Positions 43,967 through 51,502 of a stretch of DNA of 64,000 nucleotides are shown here, in pieces. The DNA is from Ructibacterium sp965146665 (GTDB taxonomy: Bacteria; Bacillota; Clostridia; Monoglobales; Monoglobaceae), in contig CBCTHE010000002.1 of assembly GCA_965146665.1 (NCBI GenBank), positions 186,001-250,000 on the forward strand. The letters run 5' to 3'. Positions within the stretch are counted from its first letter, which is position 1. Every line of letters starts with the position of its first letter. Made by a program: the position numbers and the translations under genes. The notes below the pieces were generated by a model. The model saw only the letters and a program-made list of their open reading frames with translations. It did no database searches and was not told where the DNA came from.

Positions 43967-43987
43967 GATAACAAAGGAGGGATTTTC

Positions 43988-44722
43988 ATGCATGAGACAG
44001 AAGAGGCCCCGGCCGCCTTACAGACGATTGTGGACGAGAGCAAAAACATTGTGTTTTTCGGCGGCGCGGGTGTGTCCACGGAGAGCGGAATCCCGGATTT
44101 CCGGAGTGCAGACGGTATTTACCACCAGCATTTCCGCTATACGCCGGAGCAGGTGGTGAGCCACAGCTTCTTTGTGGAACACACCAAGGCGTTTTATGAA
44201 TTCTACAGGGAACGGATGGTCTTTCCAAAAGCGGCCCCCAACCCTGCCCATCTTGCACTGGCCCGGCTGGAGGAGACAGGCAGGCTGAAGGCGGTGATCA
44301 CCCAGAACATCGACGGGCTTCACACCATGGCTGGCAACCGGGAGGTGCTGGAGCTTCATGGCAGCGTCCACCGCAACCACTGCCAGAAATGCGGGAAATT
44401 TTACGGTCTTGACGCTGTACTGGCTGAGCCGGGCATTCCGCGCTGTGACTGCGGGGGCGTCATCAAGCCGGACGTGGTCCTCTATGAGGAGTCTCTGGAT
44501 GACCGGCTCTTAAACCGGGCGGTCAGCCATATCGCGGAAGCGGACACGCTCATCATCGGCGGAACCTCCCTGATCGTCTATCCCGCGGCGGGCCTGATTC
44601 AGTATTTCCGGGGCCGACACCTGGTTCTGATTAACAAATCCGCCACCCAGGCCGACGGCCGGGCGGACCTCGTGCTCCGCGGATCCATCGGCGCGGTTCT
44701 GGGCGGACTGCGCACCGGCTGA
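43988..44722 (+). CDS. Sir2-family NAD-dependent protein deacylase
   Basis: 244 residues from ATG 43988 after AAAGGAGG. NAD motifs FFGGAGVSTESGIPDFRS (residues 18-35), TQNIDGLH near 103 and ELHGSVHRNHC near 122 with the catalytic His. Zinc cysteines are CQKCG near 132 and RCDCGG near 157. IIGGTSLIVYPAAGLI near 195 is the closing NAD contact. It removes acetyl or other acyl groups from lysines. It heads a probable operon with a PII-like gene, a broken GNAT and an aldo-keto reductase. Confidence 0.94.
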   Translation: MHETEEAPAALQTIVDESKNIVFFGGAGVSTESGIPDFRSADGIYHQHFRYTPEQVVSHSFFVEHTKAFYEFYRERMVFPKAAPNPAHLALARLEETGRLKAVITQNIDGLHTMAGNREVLELHGSVHRNHCQKCGKFYGLDAVLAEPGIPRCDCGGVIKPDVVLYEESLDDRLLNRAVSHIAEADTLIIGGTSLIVYPAAGLIQYFRGRHLVLINKSATQADGRADLVLRGSIGAVLGGLRTG

Positions 44723-44750
44723 CCCGAGCCGGAGAAAGGAATCAAGCATT

Positions 44751-45104
44751 ATGATACAAGTGACCATTGTACTTAACAAAACCGAGGTTCTGGACGAGCT
44801 GATGCAAAAGCTGGCCCAAAAGGGCATTGGCGGCGCCACCATTCTGGACAGCCGGGGCATGGCCCGCTCCCTGTCCAGCCAGCAGGATGAATTTCCGTTT
44901 CTGTCACCCCTGCGGGAACTTCTGGACCTGGATCACGAGGGGAGTAAGACCATCTTCATGATCGCGGAGGAATCCCAGGTCCGAGACATCTCCCAGACCG
45001 TGAATGAGGTCACCGGCGGACTGGAAAATCCCAATACCGGGATTCTGTTCTGCACCCCGGTGGTCTTTATTGAGGGCCTTCGGAAGAACAAGCGCGCGAA
45101 ATAG
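44751..45104 (+). CDS. Small PII-like protein
   Basis: 117 residues. The alternating pattern (MIQVTIVLNKTEVLDELMQKL, GIGGATILDSRGMA near 25, KTIFMIAEESQVRDISQTV near 66, TGILFCTPVVFIEGL near 96) looks like the beta-alpha-beta PII/CutA-type ferredoxin fold. The T-loop Tyr of classical GlnB is not seen. Such proteins sense nucleotides or ions and bind a partner. It starts 28 bases after the sirtuin. Function is unknown; the fold is inferred from pattern only. Confidence 0.65.
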   Translation: MIQVTIVLNKTEVLDELMQKLAQKGIGGATILDSRGMARSLSSQQDEFPFLSPLRELLDLDHEGSKTIFMIAEESQVRDISQTVNEVTGGLENPNTGILFCTPVVFIEGLRKNKRAK

Positions 45105-45143
45105 TTAACGCCGTGTATCAACCTATAAAAAGGAGGAAACCAT

Positions 45144-45598
45144 TTGCATATCATATCAATCCGGGAAAGCCCTGAATTTTTGGACAAAGCCATCGCATAT
45201 TTTCAGAAACAGTGGGCCAGCGGGGACAGCATGATGGTCTATGACGACTGTCTCCGCCACTGTGTGCGGGCAGAGGCACCGCTGCCCAGTGGTATCTGCT
45301 GGCGGACCGGGACACAGTCGCTGGCTGTGCCGGGCTGGTCACAAACGACTTTGTCAGCCGGATGGATCTGTATCCCTGGCTCTGTGCCCTGTATATCGAA
45401 CCGGAGCATCGGGGCCGCGCCTATGGGTCGCGCCTGATTGACCGGGCAAAGCAGGACGCCGCCGCGGCCGGTTTCAGCAATCTGTATCTGTGCACCGACC
45501 ATATCGGCTATTATGAGCGCTATGGCTTTGCATATCTGGGGACAGGCTATCATCCCTGGGGGGAAACCTCCCGCATTTACGGCGCCAGCCTCATATAG
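45144..45598 (+). pseudogene. GNAT acetyltransferase interrupted by a frameshift
   Basis: A TTG start at 45144 follows AAAAGGAGG and gives 47 good residues (MHIISIRESPEFLDKAIAYF...), then the frame fails at about 45286-45293. The continuation WYLLADRDTVAGCAGLVTND and SRMDLYPWLCALYIEPEHRG (acetyl-CoA site) is read in the next frame to 45598. Related GNATs have LPQWYLL at this joint, so one base seems lost in the CTGCCCAGTGG segment. The full protein would be about 151 residues. Either a true recent mutation or a sequencing error. Confidence 0.8.
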
Positions 45599-45629
45599 AA
45601 ATCATCCACAGCAAAGGAGCATCACAACT

Positions 45630-46805
45630 ATGCAATACCGAATCGACCCCAAAAGCGGAAACAGGCTTTCCGTTTTGGGCTATGGCTGTATGCGCTTTAC
45701 CAAAAAGGGTATGGGCATTGACCAGGCAAAGGCGGAAAAGGAGATGGCCTATGCCATAGAACAGGGCGTAAACTATTTTGACACCGCCTATATCTACCCC
45801 GGAAGCGAAGCGGCCCTGGGAAAATTTCTCGCCAAGGGCTGCCGGGACAAGGTATATATTGCCACCAAGCTCCCGCACTATATTGTCAAGAGTCTGGAAG
45901 ACGCGGACCGGATATTTGAAGAGGAGCTCCGGCGGCTTCAGACCGATCATATTGATTATTACCTGATGCATATGCTCACGGACATTGGCGGCTGGGAACG
46001 GATGTGCGCCCTTGGAATCCGGAACTGGATCCGCCGCCGGAAGGAAGCCGGGCAGATCCGGCAGATCGGCTTTTCCTATCACGGCGGCACCCCCGGCTTT
46101 CTCAAAATTCTGGAGGCCTATGACTGGGAGTTCTGCCAGATTCAATTCAACTATATGGACGAGCATAGCCAGGCCGGCCTGAAGGGACTCCGCCGGGCCG
46201 CTGAACTGGGGATTCCCGTGGTCATCATGGAACCCCTGCGGGGCGGCCGTCTGGCCGGCGGCCTGCCGGCCGGCGCGGCCAAAATCTTTGAACAGGCAGA
46301 GCCGCGGCGCAGTCCGGCGGAATGGGCCCTGCGCTGGATCTGGAACCACCCAGAGGTCAGCGTGGTCCTGTCCGGTATGAACGACATGGCCCAGGTGCGG
46401 GAGAACGCTGGCATTGCCTCCGCGGCAGAGGCAGACACTCTGACCCAGGCGGAGCTGGACGTCTTTGACCAGGTACGGCAGGAGATCAGCCGGGTGACAA
46501 AGGTGGGCTGCACCGGCTGCGGCTATTGCATGCCCTGTCCGCAGGGTGTGGATATTCCTGTGTGTTTCCGATGCTATAATGTACGGTTTTCTGATGGCTG
46601 GTTCAATAGTCTGCGGGAATATCTCATGTGCACCACCCTGCGGCAGGTCAAAACCAATGCCTCCAAGTGCATCCAATGCGGCAAATGCGAAACCCACTGC
46701 CCCCAGTCCATCCCCATCCGGCAGGAACTGGCAAATGTAACCCGGACACTGGAGCGGATTCCCTACAAAGCGGCCAGCCTTGTCTCCCGGGTGGTCAAGT
46801 TCTGA
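45630..46805 (+). CDS. Aldo/keto reductase with C-terminal [4Fe-4S] ferredoxin domain
   Basis: 391 residues from ATG 45630 after AAAGGAGC. The AKR barrel has LSVLGYGCMRF (residues 14-24), NYFDTAYIYPGSE near 46 (catalytic Asp and Tyr), ATKLPHY near 75 (Lys), and QTDHIDYYLMHML near 102 (His). The C-terminus carries cysteine motifs CTGCGYCMPCPQGVDIP near 294 and CIQCGKCETHCPQSIPI near 349, so electrons may come from ferredoxin-like partners. Common in Clostridia; substrate unknown. It ends the sirtuin operon. Confidence 0.93.
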   Translation: MQYRIDPKSGNRLSVLGYGCMRFTKKGMGIDQAKAEKEMAYAIEQGVNYFDTAYIYPGSEAALGKFLAKGCRDKVYIATKLPHYIVKSLEDADRIFEEELRRLQTDHIDYYLMHMLTDIGGWERMCALGIRNWIRRRKEAGQIRQIGFSYHGGTPGFLKILEAYDWEFCQIQFNYMDEHSQAGLKGLRRAAELGIPVVIMEPLRGGRLAGGLPAGAAKIFEQAEPRRSPAEWALRWIWNHPEVSVVLSGMNDMAQVRENAGIASAAEADTLTQAELDVFDQVRQEISRVTKVGCTGCGYCMPCPQGVDIPVCFRCYNVRFSDGWFNSLREYLMCTTLRQVKTNASKCIQCGKCETHCPQSIPIRQELANVTRTLERIPYKAASLVSRVVKF

Positions 46806-46812
46806 TGCTGTC

Positions 46813-46836
46813 CGGCCCGGCCCAAAAGGCCGGGCT
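46813..46836 (+). terminator. Terminator hairpin, left duplicate
   Basis: GCCCGGCC-CAAAA-GGCCGGGC stem after the aldo-keto reductase stop. The 24 bases recur exactly at 46976-46999, on the other side of the element 46837-46975. Confidence 0.75.
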
Positions 46837-46975
46837 CAGGCTGTCGAAAAAGTATGATTTTCACGCAATTTGGAATGATTTTGTTCTGACTTGATTGCCC
46901 AAAGCCCATAAATCCGTCGCCGGGCCCGTACGGCGCAGTTCAAAATCATTCCAAATTGGGGTTTATCGACACACT
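46837..46975 (+). repeat. Palindromic intergenic element, copy 1 (139 bp)
   Basis: Core 17-bp perfect inverted repeat AATTTGGAATGATTTTG (46867-46883) and its complement (46941-46957) flank a 57-base centre. An outer pairing TGTCGA (46842-46847) with TCGACA (46966-46971) extends the hairpin. A second copy lies at 50385-50522. No gene inside. It fits a MITE, an inserted non-coding unit, flanked by a 24-base direct repeat. Confidence 0.85.
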
Positions 46976-46999
46976 CGGCCCGGCCCAAAAGGCCGGGCT
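46976..46999 (+). terminator. Terminator hairpin, right duplicate
   Basis: Exact copy of 46813-46836, followed by TTATGC. With the left copy it brackets the palindromic element. Confidence 0.75.
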
Positions 47000-47054
47000 T
47001 TATGCTTGTCCGCAGTCCGGAACCGTGCTCTGCCTCCGTTTTTTCCTATGCCCC

Positions 47055-47083
47055 TTGCGTTTTTATGAATTTTGGGGTACAAT
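47055..47083 (+). promoter_or_regulatory. Promoter of the Eis-like gene
   Basis: TTGCGT (47055-47060), 17-base spacer, TACAAT (47078-47083), 39 bases before ATG 47122. The rest of the gap 46806-47121 is the terminator-element-terminator unit. Confidence 0.6.
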
Positions 47084-47121
47084 ACAGAAAATATGATTTT
47101 TCGATTTTGGAGGTGTTCGCT

Positions 47122-48096
47122 ATGGTACGTCTGGCAAAGCCCGGAGACCTCGGCTTTCTCAAACACGCGTGGACGGTCTGCTTTGACGACGCCGCATCCT
47201 TTGTGGACTGGAACTTTTCCCACAATTTTTCCTTTTCCGACACCGTCGTTGCGGAATGTGACGGCGTGCCCGCGTCCAATATGCAGCTGATGCCGCATCG
47301 AATCAAACTGCGGGGTATGGAATATGATATCAATTATGTATCCGGCGTCGCCACTTTGCCGGAATTCCGTATGCGGGGCTTGGTCCGGGAAATGTTCACC
47401 TTTGCCTTTCCGGAGATGCTGCGCAGGCATCAGCCCATCAGCCTGCTCGTCCCCTTCAACTATGGCTTTTACGAAAAATTTGGATATAAGCAATGCTATG
47501 AAAAAACTTACCGCTTTGCGGACTCCATTCCTGCAGAAGGGCTGGCAACCGCCCAGGATCTGGGCCCGGAGCTGACCGCGCGGCTGGACCGGATCTATCT
47601 GCGGGCCATGGAATCCAAAGACGGCTATGTCCTGCGCACCCAGGAAACATGGCAGCGGATTTTGGAGGATCTGCTGATTCTGTCAAAGGGCCGGATCCTG
47701 TTTCATCATACAGACGGAACTAAGGACGGCTATGCCCTGATCACCGCCGGAAACGGCAGCGGCTGGGAGCTTCATGAGGTCTGCGGTCCATGCGGCCTCT
47801 CCCTCCGCGAGGAGACAAAACCCTTTGCCATGGCGCGTATTCTGGACCCCCAGCGGATCCTGGGTGATCTGGCGAAACACTTTTCCGGCGATCTGCGGCT
47901 GAAAATCACAGACGGGAACCTGCCCGAAAACAACATGAATCTCCGGCTTGCCAACGGACAGGCCCTTCCCTGTGAGGGATATGACTCTGAGGTGGATATC
48001 AGATATCTGGCCCAGCTGGTCTTTGGCTTTGCGGAAGACTTTACGGGAACTGGTCTGTTCTCCCAAACCGAACCCTATTTAAACATGATATTTTAG
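47122..48096 (+). CDS. Eis-like GNAT N-acetyltransferase
   Basis: 324 residues from ATG 47122 after GGAGGT. The N-terminal GNAT has VRLAKPGDLGFLKHAW at the start, YVSGVATLPEFRMRGLVREM near 72 (acetyl-CoA loop) and PFNYGFYEKFGYKQCYEK near 111. A second GNAT-like part and an SCP2-like C-terminus (LRLKITDGNLPENNMNLRL near 261) follow, as in the Eis/YkkB family. Members acetylate amines, including aminoglycosides in some species; the substrate here is unknown. Monocistronic or followed by MGMT. Confidence 0.85.
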   Translation: MVRLAKPGDLGFLKHAWTVCFDDAASFVDWNFSHNFSFSDTVVAECDGVPASNMQLMPHRIKLRGMEYDINYVSGVATLPEFRMRGLVREMFTFAFPEMLRRHQPISLLVPFNYGFYEKFGYKQCYEKTYRFADSIPAEGLATAQDLGPELTARLDRIYLRAMESKDGYVLRTQETWQRILEDLLILSKGRILFHHTDGTKDGYALITAGNGSGWELHEVCGPCGLSLREETKPFAMARILDPQRILGDLAKHFSGDLRLKITDGNLPENNMNLRLANGQALPCEGYDSEVDIRYLAQLVFGFAEDFTGTGLFSQTEPYLNMIF

Positions 48097-48112
48097 GCGC
48101 AGGAAACCGACT

Positions 48113-48237
48113 GTGCGAAGCTCGCCTGCGGCAAACGCGCATGAAGAAATATCCCTTCTGCTCCCTTTTCCCTGCTATTGAGAGCTTCTTTCAATCTATT
48201 TGTGCCGGCGCAGGGCGGCGGAACGGAGATTTTTATG
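48113..48237 (+). repeat. Intergenic repeat B ending in RBS and start codon
   Basis: Copy of the repeat at 23657-23791. The last 42 bases (48196-48237) agree at 37 positions and end in GGAGATTTTTATG, the ribosome binding site and ATG of the MGMT gene. The upstream part is shorter and more diverged but begins with the same GTGCGAA. Confidence 0.75.
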
Positions 48238-48735
48238 CTTTCCACCTGTTTTTATCCATCCCCAATCGGCCCCCTTGCCATCACAGAAGAGGACGGCTTC
48301 CTCTGCAGTATTGAGTTCGGCACGAGCACCTTCCGGGGCGCCGCGCATCGGGAAACACCCGTGACCGCCGAGGCGTACGCGCAGATCCGCACATACTTTG
48401 AAGGCACGCGCCGGACCTTCTCACTCCCGCTGCGTCCCCATGGAACCGCATTTCAAAAAGAGGTTTGGGACGCCCTGCGAACTATCCCCTACGGTGAGAC
48501 CTGCTCTTATGGAGAGCTCGCGTTCATGGCGGGAAGGCCCGGGGCCGCGCGGGCTGTGGGCATGGCCGTCAACCGCGCCCCCATTGCGCTGGTCATCCCC
48601 TGTCACCGCTGTATTGGGGCGGATGGCTCCCTGAAGGGTGACGGCGGCTGGCCGGAACTTCAGCGGAAGCTTCTGGATCTGGAACAAGGTATGCGCCCCT
48701 TTGGAGAATGGGAAGCGGACAGCACAGAGCTCTGA
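48235..48735 (+). CDS. ogt: Methylated-DNA-protein-cysteine methyltransferase
   Basis: 166 residues from ATG 48235; the frame is open further upstream but no other ribosome site is seen. MGMT landmarks: FQKEVWDALRTIPYGETCSY near residue 77 (DNA-binding helix), GRPGAARAVGMAVNRAP near 101 with the arginine finger, and the suicide cysteine in VIPCHRCIGADGSLKG near 122. It takes methyl groups from O6-methylguanine once. Its translation signals come from a repeat shared with the nitroreductase gene. Confidence 0.93.
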   Translation: MLSTCFYPSPIGPLAITEEDGFLCSIEFGTSTFRGAAHRETPVTAEAYAQIRTYFEGTRRTFSLPLRPHGTAFQKEVWDALRTIPYGETCSYGELAFMAGRPGAARAVGMAVNRAPIALVIPCHRCIGADGSLKGDGGWPELQRKLLDLEQGMRPFGEWEADSTEL

Positions 48736-48782
48736 CAGCCCCGCGGGTCATTTGGCCCAGGCATACCCCAAAAAGGAAAAAG

Positions 48783-48808
48783 GACCGGACAGAAAAATCT
48801 GTCCGGTC
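48783..48808. terminator. Bidirectional terminator between MGMT and 48826-49059
   Basis: GACCGGACAGA (48783-48793), loop AAAA, TCTGTCCGGTC (48798-48808), then TCTTT; A-rich on the other side. Confidence 0.85.
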
Positions 48809-48825
48809 TCTTTGATACAATCCAT

Positions 48826-49059
48826 TTACTGTTCCTTGCGGTCATTGGGCCGCAGGGCTCTCGGCTGTGCAAAACTGTACACGTCCGCATAGTTTTCCAG
48901 CTCGTCCTCACATTCCGGGGGCACCTGAATCAAACCAGTGCATTCCGTCGCGCACGCCGCATTGGTTAAGTCAAAAACGGGTTCTCCGTCCTTGCTCTCC
49001 AGCTCAGCCGGACCGACGGGCGGATGCTTTTCTTTGATGATTTTATTGACATTGTCCAT
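48826..49059 (-). CDS. Small acidic hypothetical protein
   Basis: 77 residues starting at 49059 after AGAGGAG, a good spacing that supports real translation. It has two cysteines in NAACATECTGLIQVPPECE and many acidic residues, and no membrane segment. I do not recognise the family. It stands alone between a terminator and the sfsA gene. No function is proposed. Confidence 0.65.
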   Translation of the reverse strand: MDNVNKIIKEKHPPVGPAELESKDGEPVFDLTNAACATECTGLIQVPPECEDELENYADVYSFAQPRALRPNDRKEQ

Positions 49060-49159
49060 GTTACCAACTCCTCTTGTTTAGTATGGCAGGATGGACTTTT
49101 TTTATAATGTCAAAAATTCGCTTTATGACTGTCAATTTTAAACTTTTTTTCAGCGACCC

Positions 49160-49837
49160 CTAAAGCCGGACCGGGATTTCACGGTATGCGCGGATGCTGT
49201 CCGGCGTGACGCGGCACTCCAGAGCAAGTATCCGCACACCCCTGTCCCGGGCACGGCGAAGCGCGTCCCCAAAAGCCGGATGCGTCCTGTCATTGGAGGT
49301 AAAATAGAGGACGTCATCCATCTGCACGATAAATACGGCCCAGGCCTCCATTCCCTGCTCAAGACAGGCGCACAGTTCGCCTAGGTGCTTGACGCCGCGC
49401 TCTGTGGGCGCATCCGGAAACAGCACCACACCGTCCTCCTCCAGCGTGACGCCCTTGACCTCGGCAAAGATCTTCCGCTCTCCGGCCTCCAGATAGAAAT
49501 CCAGCCTTGAGTTACCGAATTTCTGCTCCCCCTTCAGCAGTGTGAGCCCCGGCAATCCGCCCTCCTCCAGCCACGCCGCAAAGACCCGGTTGGGGATCTG
49601 GCTGTCCATGTTGATCAGCCGGCTGCCCTTCTCAACCGCAATCAGGTCATATTTAGTCTTACGTTCCGGATTGGAGGCCTCCTGCACATAAACCACAGTT
49701 CCCGGGATCAGCAGTTCCCGGCATCGGCCTGTGTTCTTCACATGGCAGACCGTCTCCCTGCCGTCCAGCTCCACATGCGCAATAAAGCGGTTTGGGCGGG
49801 AACGGAAGATGCCCTGCCGGATTCCTTTGTACTGCAT
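49160..49837 (-). CDS. sfsA: SfsA family DNA-binding protein
   Basis: 225 residues, full length. OB-fold part with PNRFIAHVELDGRETVCHVKNTGRC-type start (near residues 15-39) and the nuclease-like core RLDFYLEAGERKIFAEVKGVTLEE near 110-133, then APTERGVKHLGEL near 142. SfsA was named for stimulation of sugar fermentation; the fold suggests a nuclease-related DNA-binding role. Its ATG overlaps the stop of the next gene upstream by one base, so both are cotranscribed. Confidence 0.92.
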   Translation of the reverse strand: MQYKGIRQGIFRSRPNRFIAHVELDGRETVCHVKNTGRCRELLIPGTVVYVQEASNPERKTKYDLIAVEKGSRLINMDSQIPNRVFAAWLEEGGLPGLTLLKGEQKFGNSRLDFYLEAGERKIFAEVKGVTLEEDGVVLFPDAPTERGVKHLGELCACLEQGMEAWAVFIVQMDDVLYFTSNDRTHPAFGDALRRARDRGVRILALECRVTPDSIRAYREIPVRL

Positions 49838-50301
49838 CAGCCCTCTTCCCCGTCCTTCAAAAATCCCAGCTCCCGGGCAGTGATCTCCGCCGCGCAGCCC
49901 ACCAGCTCCGCACAGGGGCGCTTTTTGTAATATCCCTCCGTCCGCTCTGCAGGCTTGGGATCATCCGGACCAGAGGACAGACCCAGCAATTCCCGGCAGA
50001 CAATGGACGGGTTCTCCTTTTTGAATTCCTCCGCCAGATGCTGAATCCGCGCATAATGGGCGCGCTTGCCCTCCTGGTCGTCCGGCTCACTGTAGCCCTC
50101 CTTCAGGCCAGCCACCATGAACATCCCGCTGACCGCGCCGCACACCTCCCGCAGGCGTCCCATCCCGCCCCCAAACGAGGAGGACAGCTTCAGCGCTGTG
50201 TCCCGATCGATCCCAAGCTCGTCACTGAATGTTAAAAATACCGCCTGAGAGCAATTATATCCCTCCTTGAACAGCGACATGGCCTTTTCTTTATAATCCA
50301 T
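49837..50301 (-). CDS. C_GCAxxG_C_C family redox-type protein
   Basis: 154 residues with the conserved cysteine pattern: NCSQAVF near residue 17, SFGGGMGRLREVCGAVSGMF near 42-61, IVCRELLG near 100 and RPCAELVGCAAE near 128. The family is widespread in anaerobes and is thought to bind a metal or cluster; function is not established. It is followed by sfsA with a one-base overlap. Start at 50301 is preceded by AAAGGAG. Confidence 0.88.
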   Translation of the reverse strand: MDYKEKAMSLFKEGYNCSQAVFLTFSDELGIDRDTALKLSSSFGGGMGRLREVCGAVSGMFMVAGLKEGYSEPDDQEGKRAHYARIQHLAEEFKKENPSIVCRELLGLSSGPDDPKPAERTEGYYKKRPCAELVGCAAEITARELGFLKDGEEG

Positions 50302-50357
50302 TTTACTTCACTCCTTTATCAATGCTTTGATTCAGTATAACACAGAATGAAAAAAAA

Positions 50358-50384
50358 GAAAAGGACGGAATTTCCGTCCTTTTG
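50358..50384. terminator. Terminator hairpin, left duplicate at copy 2
   Basis: AAAAGGACGGAA-TT-TCCGTCCTTTT bidirectional stem. A diverged copy of the same hairpin stands at 50523-50549, on the other side of element copy 2. Confidence 0.75.
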
Positions 50385-50522
50385 AGGTCACTGACAAACC
50401 GGCCCATACGCAAAATTTGGAATGATTTTGTTTGAATTGATTGCCCAAAAGCCCATAAATCCGTCGCCAGGCCCATACGGCAGTGTCCAAAATCATTCCA
50501 AATTTAGGTTTATCAGCGGTCT
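50385..50522 (+). repeat. Palindromic intergenic element, copy 2 (138 bp)
   Basis: Same 17-bp inverted repeat as copy 1 (50414-50430 and 50488-50504), the same 57-base spacing and the same 18-base right arm length. The outer stem differs in sequence but still pairs: AGGTCACTGA (50385-50394) with TCAGCGGTCT (50513-50522), 9 of 10 pairs including two wobbles. Orientation is the same plus-strand as copy 1 although the flanking genes run leftward. Confidence 0.85.
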
Positions 50523-50549
50523 GAAAAGGATAGCAATTTCGTCCTTTTG
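50523..50549. terminator. Terminator hairpin, right duplicate at copy 2 (diverged)
   Basis: AAAAGGA...TCCTTTT stem just after the deacetylase stop at 50561. It resembles 50358-50384 with a few changes, mostly inside the stem-loop. Confidence 0.6.
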
Positions 50550-50560
50550 CGTAAATTTAT

Positions 50561-51502
50561 CTAAAGAATCATGGATACCGGCTTCTCCTCTTCACCGGTG
50601 TTATAATACTTGATCTCATCCATTCTGCGGAATTCATACCCCTGTTCCTTGAGATATTCGATGATAGACGGCAACGCCTCCGCTGTGGTTTTCTTCGCGG
50701 CGGCGTCGTGCATCAGCACAACAATGTTTTTCTGCGTGGCGGTGGCCTTGAGTCTCTCCAACAGCTGGGCGGCGGAACGGCTGGAGCTCTCCGCATCCCC
50801 GTTCAGCGCATTCCAGTCCGCATAGTAATAGCCCTTTTCCTGCAGCAGGGTTTTGTACTGCTGCTTTTCAGCGGCATGGTCCCCGGCATTGTAGCTGCCG
50901 CCCGGAAACCGGATCAGCTTGAAGGGCTCTTCGCCTATGATTCCCTGTATCAGACCATTGGTTTTTTCAATCTCTCCCATAAAGCTCTCGCCTGTGGCGT
51001 AAAGAGCCTTATAGTCATGACTGTAGCTGTGATTGGCCAGCAAATGTCCCTCGTCATAGGCCCGCTTCGCCAGATCAGGGTTCTCCTCAACCATCTTGCC
51101 CAGCATAAAAAAGGTCGCCTTGACCTGATACTGCTTCAGCGTATCCAAAATGGCCGGTGTCACCGCTGTTGTGGGACCGTCGTCAAAGGTCAGGTAGCAG
51201 ACCTTGCTCTCTGTCCCCTGCGCTTCCGCCGCAATTTTCAGCAGATCGTTCTGCTCTGACGCAGGCGGGATCTGCGGCGCGGGCTTGGGCGTTGCCGCAG
51301 GCTCCGCGCTGGCGGCCATGGACGCCTTATTCTGGTTGCGGTTCTTCACGGCCGAAACCGAAAAGCCAACGGTCACCGCAACCACGGCAACCGCCGCAAT
51401 ACAGATCAGCAGAAACCGAAACCGCTTCCGCCGCAGTTCCATTTCATGCTTGTGCCGGTTTCCCGTCCGCATATTTCTCTGAGGTACTCTCTGCCCCATC
51501 AT
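50561..51502 (-). CDS. Membrane-anchored polysaccharide (peptidoglycan) deacetylase
   Basis: 313 residues: basic N-terminus, one membrane anchor (about 28-50), a Pro/Ala linker, then a full NodB domain from about 98. Catalytic motifs are YLTFDDGPTT near 102 (motif 1), LLANHSYSHDY near 153 (motif 2, metal His), LIRFPGGSYN near 195 (motif 3) and VVLMHDAAAK near 261 (motif 5). It removes N-acetyl groups from cell-wall or related glycan outside the membrane, as PgdA does, which often gives lysozyme resistance. It appears monocistronic. Confidence 0.9.
   Translation of the reverse strand: MMGQRVPQRNMRTGNRHKHEMELRRKRFRFLLICIAAVAVVAVTVGFSVSAVKNRNQNKASMAASAEPAATPKPAPQIPPASEQNDLLKIAAEAQGTESKVCYLTFDDGPTTAVTPAILDTLKQYQVKATFFMLGKMVEENPDLAKRAYDEGHLLANHSYSHDYKALYATGESFMGEIEKTNGLIQGIIGEEPFKLIRFPGGSYNAGDHAAEKQQYKTLLQEKGYYYADWNALNGDAESSSRSAAQLLERLKATATQKNIVVLMHDAAAKKTTAEALPSIIEYLKEQGYEFRRMDEIKYYNTGEEEKPVSMIL

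Noticed and set aside
46813..50549. CRISPR array from palindromic repeat-insert-repeat units
   Set aside because: There are only two units, at separate loci, with different flanking repeats and related rather than unique inserts; no cas gene is seen.
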